Assembly: GCA_902779845.1 (NCBI GenBank)
Contig: CACZCZ010000024.1
Coordinates: 1-37,725, forward strand
Direction: 5' to 3'
From: an uncultured Bacteroidales bacterium
GTDB taxonomy: Bacteria > Bacteroidota > Bacteroidia > Bacteroidales > Bacteroidaceae
DNA: 37,725 bases
This document shows positions 23,242 through 31,737 of the stretch, one piece after another. The notes beneath the pieces were generated by a model. That model searched no databases and was not told the DNA's origin. It saw only the letters and a list, made by a program, of their open reading frames with translations. Position 1 is the stretch's first letter; each line of letters opens with the position of its first letter. Both the position numbers and the translations under genes were made by a program.

Positions 23242-23292
23242 GACTCACCCCCGCCCCCTCTCTTTCAAAGAGGGGGAGGGAGAGGGCAATTA
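23242..23292 (+). repeat. Family A element A9, directly after the ddl stop codon
   Basis: GACTCACCCCCGCCCCCTCT, then CTTTCAAAGAGGGGGAGGGA, then GAGGGCAATTA. It is a near-perfect inverted partner of A10 (two 1-bp indels over about 40 bp). Confidence 0.92.
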
Positions 23293-23344
23293 GACGGGGA
23301 TGAGGAACGATAAAAAGCTTGCAACCGAAAAACTGATAACGATA

Positions 23345-24592
23345 ATGACAAACAACGAACCCTCTACGCGCCAGCTTTCCCCCTCTTTGAAAGAGAGGGG
23401 GGCAGGGGGTGAGTCTTTTGATACCATTCGCCCCTACAACGACGACGAAGTGCGGGATGCTATTGACAGCCTGCTACGCGACCGTCAGTTCTCGCATATC
23501 CTCAAGGGGATGGCGCCGTTCCTGCCGTTGGCCGTGAGCCGTGGCATCCTGCGCCTGGCCACAGTAGGCATTCACTCTACGTTGGGCTTCCAGGTGCGTT
23601 TCATGAAGCCGATAGTGAAGTACATCCTTTGGCGCTGTGCCAAGGGCTGTTCCTTTGACCACCCCGACATCACGGCAGGCCCCGAGCGCTATACCTTCAT
23701 CAGCAATCATCGCGACATCGTGCTCGACAGCGCCATCCTGGATGCAAAGCTCCACGACGACCATTTCCCAACGACCTGCGAGATAGCCATCGGTGACAAC
23801 CTGCTCATATACCCCTGGATTCGCACACTGGTGCGGCTGAACAAAGCCTTCATCGTGCAACGCTCGCTGCCGATGCGCGAGATGCTGAAAGCCTCGCAGA
23901 CCATGAGCCGCTACATGCACTATGCCATCACGGAGAAGCACGAGAACATCTGGATTGCACAGCGCGAAGGGCGCGCCAAGGACTCCAGCGACCAGACACA
24001 GGTGTCGCTGGTGAAGATGCTGGCCATCACAGGCGAAGGCAGCACCACAAGTGCCATCGAGAGTCTCAAAGCCCTGAATATCGTGCCGTTGTCCATCAGT
24101 TACGAGTATGACCCCTGTGACTACCTGAAGGCGCAGGAGTTCCAGCTGAAGCGCGACAACCCTGCATGGAAGAAGTCCAAGCAGGATGACCTCACCAACA
24201 TGAAGACTGGCATCTTCGGGCAGAAGGGACATATACACTATCAGACGGGACGCCCCGTGAACACGTGGATCGACCAGTTGTCCGAATTGCCAGAGAAGGA
24301 GTTCTACCAGGCACTGGCACAGCGCCTTGACCACGAGATACACCGCTCCTACCGCCTCTACCCCGGCAACTATGTGGCCGTTGACCTGCAGAGCGGCGAA
24401 GAACGCTATACCAACCGCTATACGCCCGCAGACAAAGCCGCCTTCGAGAGCTATCTCGAACAACGCATCGCCATGGCCGCTCAGGCCCTGCAGGTCGCCG
24501 GTACCACTCCTGATGCTGCCTTCTTGCGCGAATGCATCCTGACAATGTATGCAAATCCGGTGAAGAACCAGTTGGAAAGTGGACAGAAGTAG
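23345..24592 (+). CDS. Lysophospholipid acyltransferase-family protein (PlsC-like)
   Basis: 415 residues from ATG 23345. A family A peptide (residues 11-24, LSPSLKERGAGGES) lies between the first ten residues and the conserved body starting FDTIRPYNDDEV. The acyltransferase core shows SNHRDIVLD, IAIGDNLLIYPWI, KAFIVQRS and IAQREGRAKDSSD, in the order of PlsC blocks I to III. The usual HX4D appears here as His followed by five residues and Asp. It is predicted to acylate a lipid, possibly a lysophospholipid or an amino-lipid, at the inner membrane face. An alternative upstream start at 23300 would add 15 residues. Confidence 0.75.
   Translation: MTNNEPSTRQLSPSLKERGAGGESFDTIRPYNDDEVRDAIDSLLRDRQFSHILKGMAPFLPLAVSRGILRLATVGIHSTLGFQVRFMKPIVKYILWRCAKGCSFDHPDITAGPERYTFISNHRDIVLDSAILDAKLHDDHFPTTCEIAIGDNLLIYPWIRTLVRLNKAFIVQRSLPMREMLKASQTMSRYMHYAITEKHENIWIAQREGRAKDSSDQTQVSLVKMLAITGEGSTTSAIESLKALNIVPLSISYEYDPCDYLKAQEFQLKRDNPAWKKSKQDDLTNMKTGIFGQKGHIHYQTGRPVNTWIDQLSELPEKEFYQALAQRLDHEIHRSYRLYPGNYVAVDLQSGEERYTNRYTPADKAAFESYLEQRIAMAAQALQVAGTTPDAAFLRECILTMYANPVKNQLESGQK
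23375..23415 (+). repeat. Family A element A10, in frame in the acyltransferase
   Basis: CTTTCCCCCTCTTTGAAAGA, then GAGGGGGGCAGGGGGTGAGT, then C. It encodes LSPSLKERGAGGES and is the inverted partner of A9 with the start codon between them. Confidence 0.92.
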
Positions 24593-24628
24593 GATGAAGA
24601 ATGAAGAATGAAAAGTGAAAAATAAGAA
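24592..24628 (+). repeat. Tandem GAAGAAT/GAAAAGT repeat before the NigD-like gene
   Basis: GATGAAGAATGAAGAATGAA then AAGTGAAAAATAAGAA. The inverted counterpart (TTTTTCGCTTTTCACACTTT, ATTTTTCACTTTTCACTTTC) lies at 24751-24793 inside the gene. Confidence 0.8.
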
Positions 24629-25390
24629 ATGATAACAGACCTCATCAGATACATTGTGCGCCACTTCGCGAAGGTGACCACTCTTCCCCTGCCGCTCGGC
24701 GCTTTGCGACGCTTGACACTTCAAGAAAGGGGAGTGAGGAGGGGGTCCTATTTTTCGCTTTTCACACTTTATTTTTCACTTTTCACTTTCACAGCCTGCT
24801 CCGACAGCAAGAATGCAGAGGAAGATGCCTTCCCTGCGCTCGTCACGGAGATGGGACTGCTGCACATAGGTTCCACCCCCACCGACCTTACCCTCTACAC
24901 CGACAGCGGCAAGCGCTATCAAGCCATTGCCGAGATAGAAGGGTTGAAGCCCGACACCTGGTTGCGCTGTCTGGCAGGCTTTGTGATTCAGGACGCCGGC
25001 AAGGTGGAGCTGCTCACGCTTCGGGGCGTGGGCGTGCTATCCAACTACACGGACAAGGCCAACCTGAAGCGCGACCCAGTGGGTGTCGTCAGTGCCTGGA
25101 CGGGCGGCACCTTTGTGAACCTGCACCTGCTGAAGAAGAACAAGGGTGCAGACCACGACTGGGGCTTCATGCTGGACAACAGCTACGCCAACACCGCCGG
25201 CGGCACCACCTACGAGGTGTCGCTCTACCACGACCAGCGCAACGATCCTGCGGCTTACAGTTCCGACATCTATTTCAGCCTGTCACAGGACTCTCTGTCC
25301 AAGACACGGACGACAGCCGACAGCATCCTTCTCACCGTTCACACCTTCGACGCTACGCCCCACCAATGGCGTTTCGCCCTAACCCCATAA
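24629..25390 (+). CDS. NigD-like lipoprotein with a repeat-derived signal peptide
   Basis: 253 residues from ATG 24629. The mature part after Cys57 (TFTAC-SDS) has an OB-like segment (LTLYTDSGKRYQAIAEIEGL) and a C-terminal beta sandwich (GTFVNLHLLKKN..., TTYEVSLYHDQRNDPAAYSS, DIYFSLSQ), which resembles the NigD-like lipoproteins of Bacteroidota; the function of these is unknown. Residues 17-56 are encoded by repeats: a family A copy with a family B copy inside it, then a TTTTTCACTTTTCAC repeat that supplies the hydrophobic core. A GTG at 24734 would give a more ordinary signal peptide (MRRGSYFSLFTLYFSLFTFT) and may be the true start. Confidence 0.55.
   Translation: MITDLIRYIVRHFAKVTTLPLPLGALRRLTLQERGVRRGSYFSLFTLYFSLFTFTACSDSKNAEEDAFPALVTEMGLLHIGSTPTDLTLYTDSGKRYQAIAEIEGLKPDTWLRCLAGFVIQDAGKVELLTLRGVGVLSNYTDKANLKRDPVGVVSAWTGGTFVNLHLLKKNKGADHDWGFMLDNSYANTAGGTTYEVSLYHDQRNDPAAYSSDIYFSLSQDSLSKTRTTADSILLTVHTFDATPHQWRFALTP
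24679..24749 (-). repeat. Family A element A11, interrupted by a family B element
   Basis: ACCACTCTTCCCCT and AAAGGGGAGTGAGGAGGGGG TCC flank the family B copy at 24691-24725. The nested unit encodes LPLPLG and ERGVRRGS around GALRRLTLQ. Confidence 0.75.
24691..24725 (-). repeat. Family B element, copy 6 (inside A11)
   Basis: On the minus strand CTTGAAGTGTCAAGCGTCGC then AAAGCGCCGAGCGGC, again preceded by CTTTC. Confidence 0.82.
24751..24793 (+). repeat. TTTTTCACTTTTCAC repeat encoding the signal-peptide core
   Basis: Related units translate to YFSLFTLYFSLFTFT, the hydrophobic part of the NigD-like lipoprotein signal. It is the reverse complement of the repeat at 24592-24628. Confidence 0.8.
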
Positions 25391-25397
25391 ACCCACT

Positions 25398-26543
25398 ATG
25401 GCACACCATCACATCCATATCGGATTCGACGCCAAGCGCGCCGCCCAAAACAAGACCGGCTTGGGCAACTACAGCCGTTTCGTCATCAAGGGCCTCGCAC
25501 AGTATGCGCCCTCCATGCGCCTCCACCTCTTCGTCCCCGACGCAGGCAAGACACGCTCCTTGGGCGGTGTCGATCACTTTGGAGCTGTGACGATGCACTT
25601 CCCCAAGACCGCTTTCTGGCGGCACTTCAAGAGCCTGTGGCGCTCATGGGGTGTCGTGGCCCACGCCAAGCGCAAGCATGTGCAGCTGTACCACGGTCTG
25701 AGCGGCGAGCTGCCCTATGGCCTGAAGAGCAACGACATCAAGAGCGTTGTGACCATCCACGACCTCATTTTCATGCGCTTCCCCAAGTACTACCCGCTCA
25801 TCGACCGCCTCATCTACCGCTGGAAGATGAGTTCTGCCTGTCGGCGCGCCGACCACGTCATCGCCGTCAGCGAATGCACGAAGCGCGACATCATGCACTA
25901 TTTCGGCACACCGGAGGAGAAGATTTCCGTGCTGTACCAAGGCTGCGACGACCTCTATCGCCAGCCGACATCCGAGGGACAGCGGGCTGCCATCCGCCGC
26001 CACTTCCGCCTGCCCGAGCGCTTCATCATCTACGTAGGAAGCATCGAGGAGCGCAAGAACCTGATGCTGCTGGCCAAGGCGCTCACGCTGCTGCCCGACC
26101 AAGAGATTGGCGTAGTGGCACTGGGCCATAAGACCGCCTATGCCAAGCGCGTGAAGAAATATGTGCAGGAGCAGGGCCTCCGCAACCGTTTCCGCATCAT
26201 CAGCGGCGTCGCCTTCGAGGACATGCCCGCCTTCTACCAGATGGCCGAGGCCTTTGTCTATCCTTCGCGCTACGAGGGCTTTGGCATCCCCATGCTCGAA
26301 GCACTCTGCAGCGGCATTCCGGCCATCGGCTGCACGGGCTCCTGTCTGGAGGAAGCCGGCGGACCTTCGAGCCTCTATGTCGATCCCGACGATGCCCAGG
26401 GCCTGGCCGATGCCCTCACCCGCGTGCTCACCGACGAGGTGCTGCGTGAACGGATGATTGCCGACGGCCATGCCTATGCCGACCGCTTCAAGACCGAGAC
26501 GCTGACACTGCCGCTACAACAGCTTTACGCTTCACTCCTTTAA
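25398..26543 (+). CDS. Glycosyltransferase family 4 (GT-B)
   Basis: 381 residues. An N-terminal Rossmann half (HIHIGFDAKRAAQNKTGLGN) and a C-terminal donor-binding half (FIIYVGSIEERKNLMLLAKA; AFVYPSRYEGFGIPMLEALC with the EX7E pattern; GSCLEEAGG) are typical of GT4 retaining enzymes. The RKN segment and HDLIFMRFP resemble mannosyltransferase-like members, but donor and acceptor are not determinable. It is cytoplasmic or loosely membrane-bound. First of four glycosyltransferase genes with gaps of 3-14 bp, likely one transcript with the upstream acyltransferase and NigD-like genes. Confidence 0.88.
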   Translation: MAHHHIHIGFDAKRAAQNKTGLGNYSRFVIKGLAQYAPSMRLHLFVPDAGKTRSLGGVDHFGAVTMHFPKTAFWRHFKSLWRSWGVVAHAKRKHVQLYHGLSGELPYGLKSNDIKSVVTIHDLIFMRFPKYYPLIDRLIYRWKMSSACRRADHVIAVSECTKRDIMHYFGTPEEKISVLYQGCDDLYRQPTSEGQRAAIRRHFRLPERFIIYVGSIEERKNLMLLAKALTLLPDQEIGVVALGHKTAYAKRVKKYVQEQGLRNRFRIISGVAFEDMPAFYQMAEAFVYPSRYEGFGIPMLEALCSGIPAIGCTGSCLEEAGGPSSLYVDPDDAQGLADALTRVLTDEVLRERMIADGHAYADRFKTETLTLPLQQLYASLL

Positions 26544-26556
26544 AAACCATACCGCC

Positions 26557-27303
26557 ATGATTTCCGTCGTCATCAACACCTACAACGCCGAGCGCCACTT
26601 AGAAGCTGTACTGCAATCCGTAAGCGGCTTCGACGAGGTCGTGGTGTGCGACATGGAAAGCACCGACTCGACACTGGACATCGCCCGCCGCCACGGTTGC
26701 CGCATCGTCACGTTCCCGCGTGGCGAACACCGCATCGTGGAGCCCGCACGCCAGTTCGCCATCGAGCACGCTTCACACCCCTGGGTGCTGCTCGTGGATG
26801 CCGACGAGTTGGTGTCACCCGCTTTGTGCGAGGCCCTTTATGCCCACAGCAACCGTGAAGATGCCGCTGCTGGTCTCTTCATCCCTCGCAAGAACTATTT
26901 CATGGGACGCTTCATGCACTGCCATTACCCCGACTACCTCCTCCGCTTCTTCAAGCGCGATGCAGTGACCTGGCCGCCCTATGTACATGCCGTGCCTCAA
27001 ATCGCAGGCAACACCGAACGCCTGCCCGCAGCACGCAAGGAGCTGGCCTTCGAGCACCTGGCCAACGACAGCGTCAGTGACATCCTGCGCAAGACTGACT
27101 CCTACACCGACTATGAGCTGCTGAAGAAACAGGGCAAGCACTATGGCCCGCTGGCCTATGTCTGGCGTCCCTTCTTCCGGTGGTTCAAGGCATACATTCT
27201 CAAAGGCGGCTGCCGCGATGGCCTTCCCGGTTTCATCAAAGCCTGCCTCGAAGGTTACTACCAACTGATTATGCTCTCCAAGATGGCAGAGCAACGCACC
27301 TAA
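26557..27303 (+). CDS. Glycosyltransferase family 2, WaaE/KdtX-like
   Basis: 248 residues. A GT-A fold with SVVINTYNAERHLEAVLQSV, VVVCDMESTDSTLDIARRHG and the metal-binding LLVDADELVSPAL (DxD). The short length, ESTDST rather than DDGSTD and the C-terminal YHYLRFFKRD-type segment (PDYLLRFFKRDAVTWPPYVH) match the LPS-core beta-glucosyltransferases of the WaaE/KdtX group. It likely adds a hexose to LPS core or a similar lipid-linked glycan on the cytoplasmic face. Confidence 0.85.
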   Translation: MISVVINTYNAERHLEAVLQSVSGFDEVVVCDMESTDSTLDIARRHGCRIVTFPRGEHRIVEPARQFAIEHASHPWVLLVDADELVSPALCEALYAHSNREDAAAGLFIPRKNYFMGRFMHCHYPDYLLRFFKRDAVTWPPYVHAVPQIAGNTERLPAARKELAFEHLANDSVSDILRKTDSYTDYELLKKQGKHYGPLAYVWRPFFRWFKAYILKGGCRDGLPGFIKACLEGYYQLIMLSKMAEQRT

Positions 27304-27306
27304 AAA

Positions 27307-28524
27307 ATGAACGAATCGCAATCCTTACCACGTGAAAAGCTACGTATCCTCTTTGTCATCAGTCGTTTCCTGGACGGTGGCATAGACACCGTGTTGGTGG
27401 AATTGCTGAAGAATCTGGTTCGCAATTCCTCTACGCTACACGGCACACTGGTTATCACGCATAAGATGGCCGGGAAGGAAGTCTTCCTTGACCAGATTCC
27501 ACCCGACGTGGATATTCACTACATGGTGAGCGAACGTTGGCTGCTGTGGTACAAGCGCCGCAAGCTGGACGGGCACCGCAATCACCTGCTCTCGCTGCTG
27601 GACGAGGTGTTCCTGAACCCCATCCGCAATTATCGGCAGCGCCGTCGCTTCCGCCGTTTTCAGCAAGACGTGGACGTGGTCATCGACATCGACTCACGTG
27701 CCCATTCCATGATTGACTGGTCGCTGCTGACGCTGAACATCGCCTACTTCCACTTCAGTTTCCAGCACCTGCTCGACACGCATCCGCACTATATGCGCCG
27801 GACCGCCAAAGGCTTGGCGCACTACGACTATGTCGTTTCCATCTCCAAGGAAATGGCACTGGAGGGCGCACGCCTGTTCCCGTGGCTGCGGGATAAGCTG
27901 GTGACCATCTACAATGCCGTGCGCCGCGACCACCTGCTTCGCCGGGCATCCGAGGAGGTGACCCACCCCCTGTGGTACCGCCTCTCGCATGAGGGCTTCA
28001 TGCTGGCCGTAGAGCGTCTGGAAGAGAGTCAGAAAGACCTCACCACGCTGATTGAAGCCTATGCCGTGCTCACGCACAAGATGTCCTATGTCCCCCACCT
28101 CGTCGTCCTTGGAGAAGGCAAGGACCGCGAGACGCTGCAGAGCCTCATCGACCAGCGCGGCCTAACGGAACACATACATCTGCTGGGCTTCACGCAGAAT
28201 CCCTACCCATGGATGAAGCACGCACAGCTGATGGTACATAGCTCTAAGTTCGAGGGCCTTCCCACGGTGCTCATCGAAGCCCTGATGCTGGGCAAGCAGA
28301 TCATCGCCAGCGACTGCCCCACAGGGCCTCGCGAGATCCTCGCTGATGGCAAGGCCGGCATCCTCGTACCCGTCGGCGATGTCCAAGCGCTGGCAGATGC
28401 CATGCACGCCGTCCTCACCGACGTAGCCCTACAGGAACGTCTGCGCGAGGGCGTTAGCAACCAGACCATGCTGTTCCAGCCTCGCGAGAACATCCTGAAG
28501 CTGATGGAACTATTAGGCGAATAG
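27307..28524 (+). CDS. Glycosyltransferase family 4 (GT-B)
   Basis: 405 residues. ILFVISRFLDGGIDTVLVEL at the N-terminus, FMLAVERLEESQKDLTTLIE for the interdomain linker, VVLGEGKDRETLQSLIDQRG, and MVHSSKFEGLPTVLIEALML with EX7E followed by SDCPTGPREIL. This last signature is typical of bacterial GT4 enzymes such as N-acetylgalactosamine or mannose transferases. Follows the GT2 gene by 3 bp. Confidence 0.88.
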   Translation: MNESQSLPREKLRILFVISRFLDGGIDTVLVELLKNLVRNSSTLHGTLVITHKMAGKEVFLDQIPPDVDIHYMVSERWLLWYKRRKLDGHRNHLLSLLDEVFLNPIRNYRQRRRFRRFQQDVDVVIDIDSRAHSMIDWSLLTLNIAYFHFSFQHLLDTHPHYMRRTAKGLAHYDYVVSISKEMALEGARLFPWLRDKLVTIYNAVRRDHLLRRASEEVTHPLWYRLSHEGFMLAVERLEESQKDLTTLIEAYAVLTHKMSYVPHLVVLGEGKDRETLQSLIDQRGLTEHIHLLGFTQNPYPWMKHAQLMVHSSKFEGLPTVLIEALMLGKQIIASDCPTGPREILADGKAGILVPVGDVQALADAMHAVLTDVALQERLREGVSNQTMLFQPRENILKLMELLGE

Positions 28525-28537
28525 CACACCCGAAGAA

Positions 28538-29467
28538 ATGAAAGTCAGCGTCATCATCCCCAACTTCAACCACGCCCCCTACCTGCGGGAGCGCATCGAC
28601 AGCGTCCTGTCACAGACGCTGACAGACTTGGAAGTGTTCCTGCTCGACGACTGCTCCACCGATGACAGCCGCGCCGTCATGGATTCCTATCGCCACGACC
28701 CTCGCGTGCGGCAGATCATCTTCAACGAGCACAACTCCGGCAACACCTTCCTGCAATGGCAGCGCGGCTTCGCACTTGCACAGGGTGAATACCTCTGGGT
28801 GGCAGAGAGCGACGATGCTGCAGAGCGCAATTTTCTGGAGACACTCGTCGGTGAACTCGACCGCAACCCACAGGCCGTCCTCGCCTACTCCCACTCGCGG
28901 ATGGTTGGCAGCCAGGGCGAACCGTTGGACTTCACCTGGCACCCCAAAGGCAGTTCCGGCAAAATCCTCACCTACGACGGCCCCTGGTTCAACCGCCACC
29001 GCATGATTGTGCAGAACAATGTCTATAACGCCAGCATGGTCGTCTTCCGCAAGAGCTCCCTCGCCGCCATCCCCGCCGACTACCAGCAGTACCGCTACTG
29101 CGGTGACTGGCTCTTCTGGGTCGGCGTCTGCGAGCAGGGCCAGGTCATCGAAGTCTGCCGCGTCCTCAACCGCTACCGCCAGCACCCGCAGAAGGTCACT
29201 GCCAACTCACAGCTCGACGGCCGCAAGTGGCGCGACATCGGAGGTATTTTACGCCATTTTATCACGCTGTTCCACCTTACGCCGCTGCAGCAACGCTGCC
29301 TGCGCGGCCGCTGGACCAAGCGTTTCAACAAGGAGAGTCGCGGCATTCTGGCCACCAGCCCCGCCCTCCTCGACATCCGCTCCACCTTCCCCGACCTCTA
29401 CGCCGGCACCTCCCTCGACATCTTCCTCTACGAATTCTGCAAGCCCTTCGGCTTCCTCAAGCAGTAA
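28538..29467 (+). CDS. Glycosyltransferase family 2 (GT-A)
   Basis: 309 residues. VSVIIPNFNHAPYLRERIDS, VFLLDDCSTDDSRAVMDSYR and the acidic pair LWVAESDDAAERNFLE give a clear GT2 fold. ...FRKSSLAAIPADYQQYRYCG and DWLFWVGVCEQGQVIEVCRV mark the acceptor side. It is the last gene of the plus-strand glycan block and converges with the minus-strand block 84 bp away. No terminator is evident in that gap. Confidence 0.88.
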   Translation: MKVSVIIPNFNHAPYLRERIDSVLSQTLTDLEVFLLDDCSTDDSRAVMDSYRHDPRVRQIIFNEHNSGNTFLQWQRGFALAQGEYLWVAESDDAAERNFLETLVGELDRNPQAVLAYSHSRMVGSQGEPLDFTWHPKGSSGKILTYDGPWFNRHRMIVQNNVYNASMVVFRKSSLAAIPADYQQYRYCGDWLFWVGVCEQGQVIEVCRVLNRYRQHPQKVTANSQLDGRKWRDIGGILRHFITLFHLTPLQQRCLRGRWTKRFNKESRGILATSPALLDIRSTFPDLYAGTSLDIFLYEFCKPFGFLKQ

Positions 29468-29551
29468 GATGATGCGCTGACGAAGTCCGTGAATCGCCCG
29501 ACTCCCCATACGGCATCTGCCATCACCTCTTAGCGAAACCAGCGTTTCTCC

Positions 29552-30346
29552 TCAGTGCTCGAAAAGATGGATGAGGCGAATGGCTGTGTGAATGATTTTC
29601 TTGTAGAACTTCTTCTTATTGATGAGACGGTTTGCTTCTACAGAGAGCGGATGGATGGTGGATAAATACGTGAGCGTGGCACTGACAGCGGGAGAGAAAT
29701 GCTGGGAGAACAGCATCTCGCGTTCTTTGGCCTGCAGCTGGATCATGCTGTTACTTATCCCACCCATTTCGAAGTCGCATACGACGACGGGAACATACTG
29801 GAAGATGTAGCCCTGCAGGGTGAACTCTATCCACTTCGCCCAATCGGCATAGAGACGATAGCGCTCATCATAGGGCGACTGCTGCATCACCTGACGCTTG
29901 ATGAACATAGCCTGGTGGCAGATGTTGTCTCGGCAGAAGAAGTGGAGAGAGATGTCCTCGGGTGCCTGCTTACGCTTCTGACGTCCATCGGGAAATACCT
30001 GCATCCAATCACCATAGAGGATGTCAGCCTGACGGGGCTGGCTGAACACCCGTTCCAGTACGGTGGGAGCGTGGAAGGTGTCGCCGGAGTTCATAAAGAC
30101 AAGGTAATCTCCAGTAGCATGCTGCAGGGCCTTGTTCATTGCATTGTAAGGCCCCTTGTCCGGCTCGCTGCACCAGTAGGCAATCTCCGCCTGATGTGCC
30201 TCGATGAAATCCTTGTCGCCATCGGTGCTGCCGCCGTCTATGACAATCCACTCCCAGTCCTTATAGGTTTGGGCCACGATGCTCTGAAAGGTCTTCTGCA
30301 ACCCTTCGAGATGATTCCGATTGACGGTGATGACAGATATCTTCAT
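29552..30346 (-). CDS. Glycosyltransferase family 2 (WcaA-like)
   Basis: 264 residues. MKISVITVNRNHLEGLQKTF, WEWIVIDGGSTDGDKDFIEA and GDYLVFMNSGDTFHAPTVLE are typical of the small family of colanic-acid type GT2 enzymes with 'DGGSTD' and 'NSGD'. Last gene of the minus-strand block, 24 bases after its predecessor. The base composition is lower in GC than the plus-strand glycosyltransferases. Confidence 0.87.
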   Translation of the reverse strand: MKISVITVNRNHLEGLQKTFQSIVAQTYKDWEWIVIDGGSTDGDKDFIEAHQAEIAYWCSEPDKGPYNAMNKALQHATGDYLVFMNSGDTFHAPTVLERVFSQPRQADILYGDWMQVFPDGRQKRKQAPEDISLHFFCRDNICHQAMFIKRQVMQQSPYDERYRLYADWAKWIEFTLQGYIFQYVPVVVCDFEMGGISNSMIQLQAKEREMLFSQHFSPAVSATLTYLSTIHPLSVEANRLINKKKFYKKIIHTAIRLIHLFEH

Positions 30347-30370
30347 AGATGACAGAGGAATGATTATGGA

Positions 30371-31720
30371 TTAAATGCTTCTATCTTGCCTTTTCATTTT
30401 GCGATGAACGAGCGGACAATATCCCCCCTCCAATACTTCGGGGTGCTGTTTAATGTAAAGATTCGTGAAGAAAGACGAAGATGGATTCTTACCTTGCTTC
30501 CATCCTTCATTGAGATAATGCGCAGCTGGTGCCATTCCAGATGCCATAGAGCCAGAGTAATGGACCAGATACCATTTTCTGTTAAAGTGCGAGCTGAGAA
30601 GAACTATCATAAAGTTCTTCAGTACCTGCCATCTCAGCGAGCATAGTTGTCGGATAAAAAAAAGAATTTCAGGAAGATATATGGCGTATGCCAATGAAGA
30701 GGCTGCAGAAGGGGGAACTGGCGAGGGGGTATCATTCCAGCCGTAGGTTTTTGCACTCATGCGGAGACATTCAACATCGGGATTGGGCTCCTGCTGACAC
30801 CACTCAATAATCTTATACCGGTTGATCATCCATTCTTTATATCCCTGTTCTATTGTGTGATAAGCGTTCGCCTGTAGCGTTCTTACATCAAGAGAGATGG
30901 TCTTCCGAGGAACCTTATGGGTACTGCCCTCGCACGAATAGAGGATACCATTCACCCCGTCGGCGATGTACTCGTTCATGGTTGGAGTGTTGGGCGCAAT
31001 GACACAACGTCCCATGGACATGGCATCTAAGAAACTTAGTCCGATGCCTTCATACAATCGTGGTGCCATATAATAGGCATATTTGCCCATCTCATGGAAT
31101 ACATCCTCTTTCTTCTCAAACCATTGGGTAGAGGTAATCTGTATGTCATGGGACTCCATTTGGGTCTGTTCACAGCGGAAGCCCGGATCAGGGGCCTGGT
31201 GCAGATGGATGTGGTGAATATGTAGGGGGACGGATACTTCCATGAGTGTCTGCAGATTGGGCTGCTCCCTCCTTTGCCAGAAGAAGGCCCCATCCTCACG
31301 ACCCCATTCATCAACGGGCTTTGGTTGGGGGAAGTACTGGATGTATTTTGCATCAAAGCCGCTTGCAGCCAGCTCTTCATGGAGCTTCTTGGAGAAACAG
31401 ATAATGGTAAAGTTCACATAACCTTTCCAAACCATGGGGTACAACCCTTGTGTAGCAAGGAAGTGGTCATACATGGGGAAGAATACGCCTCGTTTCCATG
31501 TAAAATGTTTCTGCATTTCCTGAACATCTGGCATAATCTGCCAGATGACAAGGACGTCAAAATGGGTACCCTGGACATCAACCTTCTCGCCTATCGGCTG
31601 ATTCTGTGAATCCATATAAAGCTCTGTGACATCAAAAGATGCCTTCAGCTCTTCCAACAGGAAACTTGACGATTTGGTTTTCTGATGAAAAGAATGCCCT
31701 ATATATAAAACGGTGTCCAT
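30371..31720 (-). CDS. GT4-like glycosyltransferase with a C-terminal HYL-x-x-G module
   Basis: 449 residues. The first 300 residues carry a GT-B pattern: VLYIGHSFHQKTKSSSFLLE, MAPRLYEGIGLSFLDAMSMG (EX7-type signature) and PTMNEYIADGVNGILY. The C-terminal 90 residues (HYSGSMASGMAPAAHYLNEG, then WKQGKNPSSSFFTNLYIKQH and PEVLEGGYCPLVHRKM) match the short repeat P-x-x-HYL-x-x-G-x-x-x-G-x-NP found at the ends of many surface-glycan glycosyltransferases, whose role is unknown. Substrate unknown. Confidence 0.72.
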   Translation of the reverse strand: MDTVLYIGHSFHQKTKSSSFLLEELKASFDVTELYMDSQNQPIGEKVDVQGTHFDVLVIWQIMPDVQEMQKHFTWKRGVFFPMYDHFLATQGLYPMVWKGYVNFTIICFSKKLHEELAASGFDAKYIQYFPQPKPVDEWGREDGAFFWQRREQPNLQTLMEVSVPLHIHHIHLHQAPDPGFRCEQTQMESHDIQITSTQWFEKKEDVFHEMGKYAYYMAPRLYEGIGLSFLDAMSMGRCVIAPNTPTMNEYIADGVNGILYSCEGSTHKVPRKTISLDVRTLQANAYHTIEQGYKEWMINRYKIIEWCQQEPNPDVECLRMSAKTYGWNDTPSPVPPSAASSLAYAIYLPEILFFIRQLCSLRWQVLKNFMIVLLSSHFNRKWYLVHYSGSMASGMAPAAHYLNEGWKQGKNPSSSFFTNLYIKQHPEVLEGGYCPLVHRKMKRQDRSI

Positions 31721-31737
31721 CGAGGTGCGAAAGAGTT

